NCBI GenBank assembly: GCA_964030785.1
Contig: OZ034975.1
Coordinates: forward strand, 37,603,069-37,667,068
DNA from: Siderastrea siderea
Lineage: Eukaryota > Cnidaria > Anthozoa > Scleractinia > Rhizangiidae
DNA length: 64,000 nucleotides
Direction of reading: 5' to 3'
Below the pieces are notes generated by a model. It had not been told where the DNA came from. It saw nothing but the letters and a program-made list of their open reading frames with translations, and did not search any database. Position numbers and translations under genes: made by a program. This document shows, one piece after another, positions 34,425 to 45,070 of this stretch. The first letter of the stretch is position 1; every line of letters begins with the position of its first letter.

Positions 34425-35960
34425 ACCGCTCGAAAGTATTGGTGCATAAGAACGCGGCGAAACCTCATCCGCCGCCATTTTGTTTTCCTCGAATTTGCCG
34501 CAGTGGGACGAAAACCGCAACCTCGGTAAGGACGAAAGCGACCGATACCGCGGCTGACTTGACGCGGCAATGCCTCGGTAACCAGACAATAGTGGCTAAT
34601 TTCTATTGTTTTGGCATTGTTTATACTTTATCTCACTAATATTCTCAAAGGAGTAAATAGACAAAAGGTTAGCAGTATAATTTCACAAGATTGCGCTTCG
34701 TGATAAAACCGATTTCGGACTCGATCGTGTGCTGTCACGCCGGCTTGACATTGCAGGTGTTTTTATCACCAAGTGCAATTATAAATAAAGAACTTTAAAG
34801 ATCGTGTTTTTATTGGTATTAGATCGTTTAAGGAGAGCTATGAGCAAGCCGATGTATTTAAATGTTTTTCGAGCAAGCCGGTAGTCCGTGCGATACAACA
34901 CGAGAGGTTCTCGTTTCAGACTTTGCAAGACAGCGGGACGAGGTGCCACAATCATAATAGAATGAATTGTCGGGCAGCCGCAAGCAAACTTCGAGCGAAC
35001 GAACAGAAGCTCACACGTTCAATAGTAAAGTAAAACATGTTCTTTATTAAAAAAAAAAACAACAATTTTAGTCGGCGAACCCATGACTATGTGGTGCCAA
35101 GGGTTGCGTGAATATTAATAATTTGCGTGCCGAATGCGAGGTAAGCTAAAATTTTCAGAATTGAAATATGCCTTCACCATACTCAAACATGCCGTCAAAA
35201 GCGAAACTGTTGAATGTAACTTGATGTTAGAAAGAGAATTAGAGTAAAATAGCAAGTTTTTTCCTGAGATTATTTTTAGTTCACGGAGCATTGCACTGAA
35301 TTTGAATTTGCATACTGTGAGTCTCAAAATAAATGTGGGAACAAATCGAACCTTTCTAGATCTTTTGCGCACTTAATCCTTAGATGATAATTGAAATAGG
35401 AAATGAAACTCATGTTGAAACTCAAAGACAATGCCAAGTGTAAAAGAATTTGTAAGAAATAGCGATATACAGCGCGGAGTTCGTTTCAGTTCAAAAGCGT
35501 ATCAAATTTGCATAACGGGTGAAATCTGACCTTTATGGTATGTAATGCAACAATTCTATCTCTATGATGTCCGTTTTATTTCTTCTAGCTGTTGCAAATG
35601 GCACGAGTATCCATTTCTTTCTTCGACTAACGTTAGCGTTCAGCAAAAGTGCTCGGAAGTCACGGTTTGTGAATCACGGTAAAAGCAATAATCATGTGAA
35701 ATCTATCACATCCTAAAATCATCGGCGCGCGACGTCTCGCTTATTGAAGTTAATTAATCTTTGAAACAAAGGAAACAAAAGGCTATTCAAACACCACCGC
35801 GTCCTATTCTTTACCGCGGTATTTTTGACCGCAAAAAACCGAGATAAAACCGGAGTTTTCAAAGAAGTTAGACGGGGTTTTCCCGAGATCAAACCAGAGA
35901 TACAAACTGCGATTCCACCGCGGCAGTATCGCGGAAAATGCACCAATACTTTCGAGCGGT
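34425..35960. mobile_element. 1.54-kb element with 22-bp terminal inverted repeats
   Basis: ACCGCTCGAAAGTATTGG starts the left end and is found inverted at 35939-35960, as a perfect 22-base repeat. Just inside each end are patches rich in ACCGCGG/CGAGATAAAACC. No coding region was recognised. It is about 200 bases from the previous element in the same intron. Confidence 0.75.
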
Positions 35961-36084
35961 ACTGTATGCCATACTATGGCATAATGGCATTTGGATTTGA
36001 AAGTGAAATCATCACTTACTGCATGCACACATTTCCACTAAATCTTCAGTAAAACATACATTGTAGTAAATATAATTAACTTAC

Positions 36085-36339
36085 AAAACACATCAAGACT
36101 GCAAGTTCTAGTGACATTATTGCCAATGCCATTAGATACATGGCACTGATAACTGCCAGCTTGACTGCGATTAACAGCGATTAGCACCAGCTGTTCACTG
36201 CTGCTGAGAGTCACCCCAATGTCTTGGTATATCCAGGTGATGTTTGGTGCTGGGTTTCCAGTGGCATTACAGAAGAGGGTGGCATTACTTCCCTCGGTTA
36301 CTGGACTGGGACAATGCTTGACTGATAATGCAGGCTCAT
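36085..36339 (-). CDS. Ig exon B1 (B-type Ig domain)
   Basis: An 85-codon Ig domain, phase 1-1, GTAAGT donor. It starts EPALSVKHCPSPVTEGSN, with LFCNATGNPAPNITWIYQ and SQAGSYQC. It keeps the extra Cys pair of the B type (VKHC and RTCSLDVF). It opens cassette 2. There is no internal Met near its start. Confidence 0.92.
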
Positions 36340-36845
36340 CTGAACAAGTTTAACAAACAGAAAATATTTTTGGTTTTCCTGAGTTATCCATGATATATAC
36401 ATGTAAAGTTGAATGAAGCAAGAAATTAAAACCTTTTTTTGTTTTTTTTTTTAATTGGAGGCAATTTGCAAAAATTGATCTCTTCTTTGGAAATGCCATT
36501 ACACAAAACATTTTTTTTTAATTGAGCTTCCCTCTGGCCCAGCTGCCATTCACAAAACAGAATACCATTTATTAACTCTTACAGTAGATAACTAGTTACA
36601 GTAACTTAAAATTGTGAACTTGACAAAATTTGCAATGAAAGTACCTTGCTCAGTTATTAATAATTTAAACTTATCAAATGCAGTGAGTGACGTCAGTACA
36701 AATTTGGCTCAACCATGCAGTGTTCCACCATTTGAAAATATTATTGTAAATGTCCAAGTGAATAGAAATGAGACTTCACTCATCATTATCTAGATCACTT
36801 ACAGAACTATATTAATAATACAAAAACATTATTCAAATTGCTTAC

Positions 36846-37100
36846 AAAGCACATTGATGGTGAAACTGGCAGTTGCCGCCTGTCCCACTCCATTCCATGC
36901 CGTGCACTTGTAGCCCCCATGCTGCTGACGTGAGATGTTGGCAATAATGAGGTCCTCTCCCTGATGCAACACTTTTTGATTACCATCTTTTGTCCAGGTG
37001 ATATTGGGTGCAGGGTTGCCAGTTGCATTACAGTGAATGATGATGACGTCGTTTTCAATGACAATCTTATTAGATGGAGCATGGACAATTTTAGAGGGAT
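36846..37100 (-). CDS. Ig exon A0 (I-set domain, cassette 1)
   Basis: An 85-codon Ig domain, phase 1-1, GTAAGC donor. It starts PSKIVHAPSNKIVIENDV, with IHCNATGNPAPNITWTKDG and QHGGYKC. It occupies the A position of cassette 1 but its WTKDGNQKVLHQGE segment looks like the E-H exons, so it may be close to the ancestor of the E-F-G-H cassettes. The intron at 36340-36845 shows nothing else. Confidence 0.92.
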
Positions 37101-37553
37101 CTGAGAGTAGAGATCAGTTGTGTAGCTGTTAGTTAACAGCACTGTACTTGTGTCAACTTAGTACACATGATTGTACATTCTGTAGACCTGCATGTGGAAA
37201 TGCAGCAGCAGTCTCAAAAGCCTAAGTCAACCAAGTGCCTTGCATAACTTAAAGGGGTTATGTGCCTAAGATATCCAGTGGCCTCCACTGTGGTCAACAG
37301 GCCCCCAAATGAACTATTTTGCAGTATTGCGCTTATCACAAACGATGTCTGTTCCATTCATTCAGGTGGTGCCTGTGAGCAAAAAATAATGAGAGCAGAA
37401 AAAAATCAGAAGAAGACTGGGGAGAGAGGTGCCTCTCTCCCCAGTCTCCTCTCATTTTTTGCTTCCCACTCTCAACATTTTTCGCTCATGCACTACTATC
37501 TGAATGCCTAGAACGAGTTCTCGCAAGCTCTAAGCAATGTACATAGCATAAGT

Positions 37554-37738
37554 TAGTGCTTTCAATAAGCACCAACGACTGATGAAAGGCATCTGCAAAT
37601 TTGCTCAAAGAAGTCGGCTACTATTTTCCCTAAACTGAAGTAATTAAAGATTTCTTTCGAATCTTGTTGATAGATACATGTACAGTTGGGAACTCTACTC
37701 AAACCAGCTGCCTACTTCCAATTTTATTGAAATCCCTG
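37554..37738. mobile_element. 185-bp MITE, CAGTGCTTTCAATAAGC family
   Basis: Starts TAGTGCTTTCAATAAGCACC, ends ATTTTATTGAAATCCCTG; the ends are imperfect inverted repeats around TTTCAATAA. Flanked by a 6-base duplication, ATAAGT (37548-37553 and 37739-37744). It lies 26 bases beyond exon D0's donor. Confidence 0.85.
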
Positions 37739-37770
37739 ATAAGTTATGCAATTATAATATTGCAACTTAC

Positions 37771-38037
37771 AATGGACAGTGATGGTAGCATTATCGTTAG
37801 CAGCATTTCCAATTCCATTGGTAGCAGTGCACTGGTAGAGGAGTTCTTCCACAGGTGTACCAGGTCTAGTGACATTTACAATGGTGAAGGCAGCATTCTG
37901 AGACAAAATGACAGGGGAACCAACCAATCTCCATGTAATGGAAGGAGAGGGTATACCAGATGCATTACACGTCAGAGTTACATTATTAGCCTCTTCAACA
38001 AATGCGGACACTGGTGAGACTGAAACTTGTGGTGGAT
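37771..38037 (-). CDS. Ig exon D0 (longer D-type Ig domain)
   Basis: An 89-codon Ig domain, phase 1-1, GTAAGT donor. It starts PPQVSVSPVSAFVEEANN, with LTCNASGIPSPSITWRLVG and the D signature RPGTPVEELLYQC. The upstream intron (38038-42248) contains a Tc1-like element. Confidence 0.93.
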
Positions 38038-39266
38038 CTGAAAATATTCAACGTACAAAAAAATTGCGTGTCAGCAATGTGTCAGCAAACGGTTGAAGAA
38101 AGCCATTAAATACACCGTTGGTGTCACTTATTATACCATCGTACAGCCTCACTGGCACAATTCTATAGGAAATGCACAAATTGGGATCTGAGGTGTGTAG
38201 GGTTGGATGGATTCCCGGGATGGATTGACGCGAGCCACTCCAAACTATCCTGACCCATCTCTTCAAAATTTTCCAACAAAGTTAAGCACAAAAATGGTGG
38301 AATGACAAAATACTTATTGACTGAATTACAGTTAGGTCAGGCTTGACAGGAAAATAACTTTTCAGCTCTCGGACATGGCGAACAATTACCTCACTGGCTT
38401 AAGCACAACATTTTCTTGTCTGGCCCTCACTCAGTCAATAAGTACGTATGATTTAATGAGCACATTCTGCAGGCAAATGACCTAAACTATTGCTGTGATC
38501 GAACTTAGTACTGTACGCAACAGGTAAAGATGAGTTCAGCTTGTTGATTGTCAGGCTCACAATTCTGCAATGTGTTAATCAGAAACACTCGACAATACAT
38601 GATGGTCCTCTCCTTTAATAAGCAAGATTGGTGCTCAAAAAACTTCCAATTGCCAAGTGACACATACACTGCAGGTCCAAAAGATTCTTTTTCTAGATTT
38701 TCCTAAAAATAGTTTAACTGCCCTGCAGATAAGAATTATTTGTAGTAATGAACAAATGCTAAAACTTGGAAAAACTCTCAGACCTTTCCTTCTTAATGCT
38801 CAACTAAATGCAATTGAAAAACATTAGCAGAACAAAGCCTGAGGGGTCCTCATTACAAATTTTACCTCCAAATGCATAGTGTTTTCCCGTTTCAATCATC
38901 TTTACAGGCCTTTTACGACCGGAGTTATGACTTTTTATAAACTTGTGGTGATTAAGTTTTCGATGACTAGGAGGTCTGTGATCGATAGGCTTGCGATAAA
39001 AGGAACTCAGTGAATTCAACTCGCTTCGCGACAACGTGTCCCTTACGGTATTATGCGGCCTCTCGCAAGAAGAGTTTCTTTTCTCTCGGGATGAGACTCT
39101 CGTCTCTCGCGACAAGAATTGCATCTCATGAGAGGGTGGTAACTTACTTTTGAGCGGTACTGTAATGTCCTTGAATCAAAAGCCAATTAAAATGCTCTTT
39201 CCATTTTTTTTTTAATGTGGCTGCCAAAGGCTGATCAAATCCACTCTCAGCACATCTAGGCACTTA

Positions 39267-42158
39267 CAGTACCGGTCAAATGTAAGTTGACACTCTCGAC
39301 TCGATCCTGGAAACTCGATTCTTGCGTCTCGAATGTCGAGACGTTCGAGTTTTGAGACACGAGAATCGAGGATCGAGAATCGAGTATCGAGAATCGAGAA
39401 ACAAGGAGTTTTCGAATATGCAAACTCGAAAAGAACTTTGAGAAAACGCTTTGTTTCTCGAAGAATGAAGAATAGCCATTCGTAGGCCCAGTTAAAACAT
39501 TTAATAAACATCGACTTTCAGCGCGTATATTATGTCAACTTGCGTATAGGCATGAAACAACACGAATGAACGATAGCAATATCCGGATATCTATAAATCT
39601 TGAAATTCAGGAAATTGAGTCCGCTTGGTATTTGTGAATATACCTCGAGTTCCCTTTACATATACACAGACAGAAATCCATTTTCCAAAGACGGTGAACG
39701 TTTAAAAGCGATTAAAGAACCTCACTGTTCAATTGTTATTAGACAAACAACAGTGTGTGTGCATGAGATACAGTCGTTCGCCTATCAGAGTCCATCGCAG
39801 TTCAATCTTGAGTATTCGCCAATAAGTATAAATCTATAGGTTAAAATTAATCCACGAGATCGAGAATCAGAGAAACGTGAGTGAATTTGACTGTTTTATT
39901 TCCATATTTTCTATTAATTTCAAGTGTTCTTGTTGTTTTGCATGTTTTTAACGGGGATAAAGAGAAACGAAGTCGATTTTTTGGCCAATGCAAACAATCA
40001 GTGTACGGGCAATGTGCCGCCCAGGGTGGCGAAATTTTTGTGCATTTGACTGGAATAGTTTGCCCGTGAGCAGGGAATTTGACGGCAAATTTTTGAAAAA
40101 TGTCAAATCCCCACCGCATGCCCTGCCTTCCCCCCCCCCCCCCCCCGCCAGCTTTAAATTGATGGGTGCATTAGGCCGAAACCCTTCCAATGCCGTGCAA
40201 GTGAAGTCGCGTTTGTTTATTTGGCGAACTACACGAATAATACACAGAACCTGTCATAAAAAGAAAAAGTAATGAATGAAACTGATATAAAATGTCACAG
40301 TTTCGAAGTTTAATACACATTGTCATTTCTTCGGTGATAAATAAGAAGTGATTTATGTTTTACCCTACGCATGTTAATTTGCATACGTCAGAAGCGAAAT
40401 TTGAAACCTCATACAAAATATGCGTAACACAACGATGCTTTTGATGCAACTCAGAGTTTGACAGTCGTTTTGCCTTTCTGTTTCACGTGTAAATGTGTAA
40501 ATTAAAAAATATTCAGAAATTTAACATCGCTTATATAAAGCTTGTCACTACGCTGAGCCCGTGAAATGCCTGTTTTACGTAACAACTGGGAAAAGCTTGA
40601 GTTGCAGTTTTAGAGGGACTTTTAGGGGCCGATTACATGAGGCGGGCTGGCCCGGTTAGCCGGGACCTTCTGGTACATCTGTAAAACATATTAAAAATCA
40701 ACTTTGTGATTACATGGAAAAATCTCAGCCCGGCTAGCTGGGATCCCGGCATCGTGATGCCAGGATCTCGGCTAGCCGGGCTGAAAATTTACCACGTAAT
40801 CGTGATTGCCGGACCAACACTTTCTCGGTATTTAATTTCGCTTCAGAACAAAATAGCTCACCAGAAGATCGATTTTTCTCTTTCCATATAACACATAATG
40901 GTTTCTCAGACCATAAAGCTACATAAAACTGAAAATAATACACCAAAATAATGGATTAGCGAAAGTAAAAGCACTCGATTCATGCTCTTTGATGTAGCCA
41001 TCTTTTCAGACGACAGCTTCTAAATTTAGCCGCAGCCGGGCTGGCCCGCCTCAAGTAATACCGGCCTGAGCAGTCATCTCGGTAAACCTAACCAGCCCTG
41101 CTACCGAGCCAGCCCGGCTCATGTAATCGGCCCCTTAGTAAATTTATACGGTCGGGCGTTTCCTCAAATAACCGTTTTGAGAATTATCGCAACAATTTCC
41201 GCAAGCATATAAAAGTTTAAGTGGATAATCCAACCTATGAGGAAAGGCGCAGCGAATTCTAAACTCATGTGTATCATTTGTCATTATTTGATCACATGAA
41301 ATGGCGACGCTTGCACCACATTTTTCGAAACACTTGTTGGATCTGTAAACAATAAATTAACACCGCTCGCGATCAAGTTTGGTCCATTTGTCCGATTTAT
41401 TTCTTGAGATCACTCAAGCGACAAGCTCATTAGCTTCTAGACTCGAAACTCGATTCTCAATCCTCGAAATTCTCAAAACTCGACTTGAGACTCGATTCTC
41501 GAAATTCCAGACATTTGATTGGAAACATTGAACGTCGAAGCCTAACAGTTGTAGCTCCAAACTCCTCTAATCATAGTGCTGACCTTCGAATTCCATCTGT
41601 AGATAGCATTTTAAAGAGGATGCTTGTTTATTTGTCTTTAATTGTCTTCATGGTAATGTGTGTAACGCTTTCAAAAACTATATCGCAAAAACTAACCATG
41701 CTCTAAATACCAGAAACAATCAATCATCTGTACAGCTGCCAAGGATGACACTGGAGATTGGCCATCAAAGTTTTATTTTTAAGCTGCCCTATGTTTTAAC
41801 TCTTTACCATTAGACATTAGAAGACAAAACGCTAGACTTTTATTCAGGAAACAGCTTAACAAACATTATTTTTATGTGTTGAACAAATTTTTCATCCTCA
41901 CCTACTTTATTGAATTTTATAATGAGATTTTAGACCTTAGATTAGGCTTTAGATTTTAGTTTTTAGATTTTAGATTTTTAATATTTGGCTTTTTTTTTTT
42001 ACGCTTTTATGTTGCAGGACCCCATTAATAACAGTGCTTATGTACTGAAGGGTTATCCTGTTAAAATATTTGCTTATTATTATTATTATTATTATTTGAG
42101 AATCGAGAATCGAGTCTTGAGACGTGAGGGACTGTCAACTTACATTTGACCAGTACTG
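39267..42158. mobile_element. 2,892-bp Tc1-like non-autonomous element
   Basis: Starts CAGTACCGGTCAAATGTAAG after TA; ends with the inverted copy (CAGTACTGGTCAAATGTAAG read inward) before TA. Ends and TA target are typical of Tc1/mariner elements. Subterminal arrays of CTCGATTCTCGA-like units follow each end (39290-39400; 41440-41510 and 42098-42130). No transposase was recognised. A separate MITE is nested inside at 40621-41138. Confidence 0.85.
40621..41138. mobile_element. 518-bp MITE with GGGGCCGATTACATGAG termini
   Basis: AGGGGCCGATTACATGAGGC at the left is inverted at the right (GCTCATGTAATCGGCCCCTT). Interior has GC-rich palindromes of AGCCCGGCTAGC and a second pair of TTACATGG/ACCACGTAA. 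Nested in the 2.9-kb Tc1-like element. Confidence 0.85.
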
Positions 42159-42248
42159 TAAATGTGCATGTAGGGTCAATGAGATCAGCCAATGGCAAAC
42201 ATAAAAATTTTACATTAAAATTATTCACATCCCACTTGGTAAACCTAC

Positions 42249-42509
42249 CAACAACAGTTAAGTTGACAGCTGCACTTTCACCAATCCCGGCACTGTTGAG
42301 AGGCATACAGGAATAAACACCACTGTTACTTATTTGCAGGTGGTAAAACCCGCTGACATTACGGCCAAGGAGCACTTGGTTGTGGAAAAATAAGTATTCG
42401 TGTGCAGGCGGATGTGACATGGTGGTGCAGTTGAAGACAACAGTACTGCCCAGCTGTACTGCACTGGTGTTTGATTTGTCCAATGAGAGTTTGGTATTCT
42501 CTGGCTTGA
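42249..42509 (-). CDS. Ig exon C0 (Trp-less Ig domain)
   Basis: An 87-codon Ig domain, phase 1-1, GTAGGT donor. It starts KPENTKLSLDKSNTSAVQLG, with FNCTTMSHPPAHEYLFFHN and NSGVYSC. As in C1-C3, the core Trp is missing and the AHxYxFF/AHLYYFY pattern replaces it; the MPLNSAGIGESAAVNL end matches VPINTVGTG in the others. Most diverged of the C type. Confidence 0.9.
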
Positions 42510-43254
42510 CTGAAATGCAAACAAAAATACCTCAGTTTGTAAGAAAAGATGTATAGGTAGGCCTATAGCCTGTAGAATCACAAGGCCCCATAATTTGTAA
42601 CTGATGCATTAAAGAGAAGGACAAAACTAAAAGGCAAAATTTCCACCCAACTGATATTAGGTTCATGCACAAAGCCAACTGTTGACTGTGGAGTTTCTTG
42701 CACATACATACAGAGAACCCATGGCATGATGCCATAACCAGCCTGAAACCATTGACCTATGATATTGCAGTTGCATACATGTACCTGCCAACCCTATAAA
42801 ATCAGAAATAGGGACCACCCCCCCCCCTCATCCCAGCCCTGGGGTAGTGCCCTGCCCCTAACAATGAACAGGGTCCAGGATGCTCCACGGTTTTGCATTA
42901 ATTTTTAAAAATATTGCCTGTACATACTGTACTGTTTTAGAATTAGAATTCTCAGGTGTTGTCTATAATTCTGGTCTAGAGCACTACATGTATTGCACAA
43001 AACAGTAGTATTTAGAAGAGTCAAGAGCAATCTCGAACAACCCAGTTCCAAATTTTTACAAAAGAAAATGTATTTTTTCCTCTTGAGAATCAGAATGTCC
43101 CGATTATTTTAGGTTTTGAAAGTAATAAAAAGGACAATTTCGATTAAATCAAGATGGTTGTCAGGTATGCAGTTAAGGTGTCAACTACAAGAGAGGGGGG
43201 CTATTAAAAGTCCTTACTTATTAATCAAACAGTAAAAAATGACATCATACATAC

Positions 43255-43500
43255 ACTGCACTTCAAGGTAAGCACTGGCATTAACTGTCACATTTAAGCC
43301 ATTATCTGCAGAACACACATAATGTCCTGACTGATTCCTGTAGACAGGAAAGCTCAATGTGACTCCATAAGCCAGTGTGCGTCCGTCTTTGAGCCACGTT
43401 ATGTTGGGTGTGGGATTACCAGAGGCACTGCAGGAGAATGTCACTGTCTCTGTTTCATTAACGGTCTTGTTAGTTGGTGTGGAAGTGAAACTCACTGGAA
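43255..43500 (-). CDS. Ig exon B0 (first visible Ig domain)
   Basis: An 82-codon Ig domain, phase 1-1, GTATGT donor. It starts PVSFTSTPTNKTVNETET, with FSCSASGNPTPNITWLKDG and RNQSGHYVC. The RNQSGxYVC segment places it with the B type (RNESGSYVC), though it lacks the extra Cys pair. It is the most 5' Ig exon recognised; upstream exons may exist but were not found. Confidence 0.9.
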
Positions 43501-44130
43501 CTACAGAACCATAACATTAAAAAATGTAAGTATAGAATGCACCTGAGGGCTTGAAATTTTCATCTTCAAACTCGCAAAATGTCAGCAGTGTTAAGAAGTT
43601 GGGAGTTGAAAAACATTCCCTGCATTTTTTGCCTGTACTCATACATGTATATTTCATATAGGGTGATCTTTGCTGACAATTGTTTTGCATTTTGCATTTA
43701 GAAATTCACCCAATAAACAAAAAGATATCACTAGAAAAAGCACATAAATTTAAGTTACCGTGCCATTAATTTTAGGGAAATGGGTGGAGACTTGCTTTAA
43801 GCGATGCATTAAAGAGTTTCAGCATTTATGTGGCTGGGTGAAAACTCTTTTAATACAGCCAAACAAATTGTATATTTTATGCAGTATAAAACAATGGAAG
43901 AGGTACACTAGTCCCATGTACATTTACATGCAGAAGAAAAGGATTTAATTGTCCAAATAAAATTTCTACTTGACAACAAAGAAAGAAAAAATATCCCTAG
44001 AGCAAACATGTGCAAATGAGCATTTGTCTGCTAGAATTTGCAGAGAAAAAGCAAAGGTTTTGGAGAATTTTGTAGCAAAAAAAGAATGAAACATGGGAAA
44101 CTTTAAGCTCCAAAAGAAATAAGAAAGATG

Positions 44131-44410
44131 GGATAATCAGTTTGTTACAAGCATAGGACAAACTGGTTATCCTTTGACATCTTTCTTTCTGAGCTTAAAG
44201 TTGACCATCTTTTTTTCTCTGTTGTGACACATGGTGCTTCCAACATTGCTGATCCTACAAGCATGAACAACGAGCCTAGTAACTATGACCTTGCTTGCCA
44301 AAAGTCTCCAGTATTGAGCAGTGGTTAAAGTGCCCGACCGGTGTACGTGAGGTCATAGGTTCTATTCCAGGGACTGAGATCTCCTATGCTTGTGACAAAC
44401 TGATTATTTA
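44131..44410. mobile_element. 280-bp inverted-repeat element with a tRNA-like core
   Basis: GATAATCAGTTTGTTACAAG at the left is inverted at the right (CTTGTGACAAACTGATTAT). The interior has GAGCAGTGGTTAAAGTGCCC and ATAGGTTCTATTCCAGG, resembling tRNA A and B boxes. Confidence 0.65.
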
Positions 44411-44601
44411 ATGAATCTTTTAAATTTCTACTTCACCTGGACAATCAGACGGAGATATTGGAGCACGCTCTGGTGAGCCCAGTCCAACTCAGTCTGTGCT
44501 TGGAGCACAGCACTGAGTGTGCATACGTATGTCATTACAATCCAATGTTGTGATTGCATTTAGTATTGGAAATATTAGCTGCAGTAAGATCTGAACTGTC
44601 G

Positions 44602-45070
44602 TTAACCCTTTGAGCTCCAATAGCAACAAGCATCTAATGTTTCCTCACAAAAAGTGTATCATTTCTTGATCAAACATCCTACGATTTTCAGTTGAGTAAG
44701 GCACAAGGGAAGTTTGGTGACAAAGTTTTGACGCTTAAGTTAGCATGTTGTCAAGGGCAACTTGCTCCGTTTCCAAGGGAGACTACGTCACTCAACAATA
44801 AAGCGTACAAGAAATTGTCAGACATGATCCATTCATGCAGTCTCCCTAGTCTAGTTACATGGTAACTAGAACATTAAAACTTTGTGACCAAACTTATCTC
44901 ATGCCTTAAGTGCTCAACTGAAAATCGTAGTACATGTCATGAGAATAAAGGAAATGGTGATCAAGGACAAAATGCCTTGATGTTTAAGCAAATTCTCTCA
45001 ACTACTACCACAAGAAATAAGGAGAACAATGAGAAGAATATGCATGCTGATATTGGGGCTTAAAGGGTTC
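44602..45070. mobile_element. MITE, TTAACCCTTTAAG family, long copy
   Basis: Starts TTAACCCTTTGAGCTCC and ends GGGGCTTAAAGGGTT. Twice the usual length, with two inner halves in opposite orientation (both contain ACTGAAAATCG or its reverse), perhaps a nested or palindromic copy. Confidence 0.6.

Larger units (their letters stand above)
1..43500 (-). other. Multi-Ig receptor/adhesion gene, partial (24 Ig exons)
   Basis: Span of one inferred gene made of 24 minus-strand Ig exons (23 whole, one cut at position 1). Each whole exon has an acceptor AG, a donor (GTAAGT, GTGAGT, GTACGT or similar, except C1) and phase 1 at both ends. No stop, membrane segment or terminal exon lies between them, so a single transcript is the simplest reading, though several genes cannot be excluded. 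The product would be extracellular and heavily N-glycosylated: sequons NAT and NIT recur in nearly every domain. Ig-array proteins of this kind include hemicentin, Dscam and CEACAM/CD22-like proteins; the YPP domain starts and short linkers favour a receptor-like Ig protein. No signal-peptide exon was found upstream of 43.5 kb, and the 3' end is left of the window. Confidence 0.75.

Noticed and set aside
44290..44390. Functional tRNA gene
   Set aside because: Only A-box- and B-box-like stretches are present; no cloverleaf could be drawn and the sequence sits in an inverted-repeat element.
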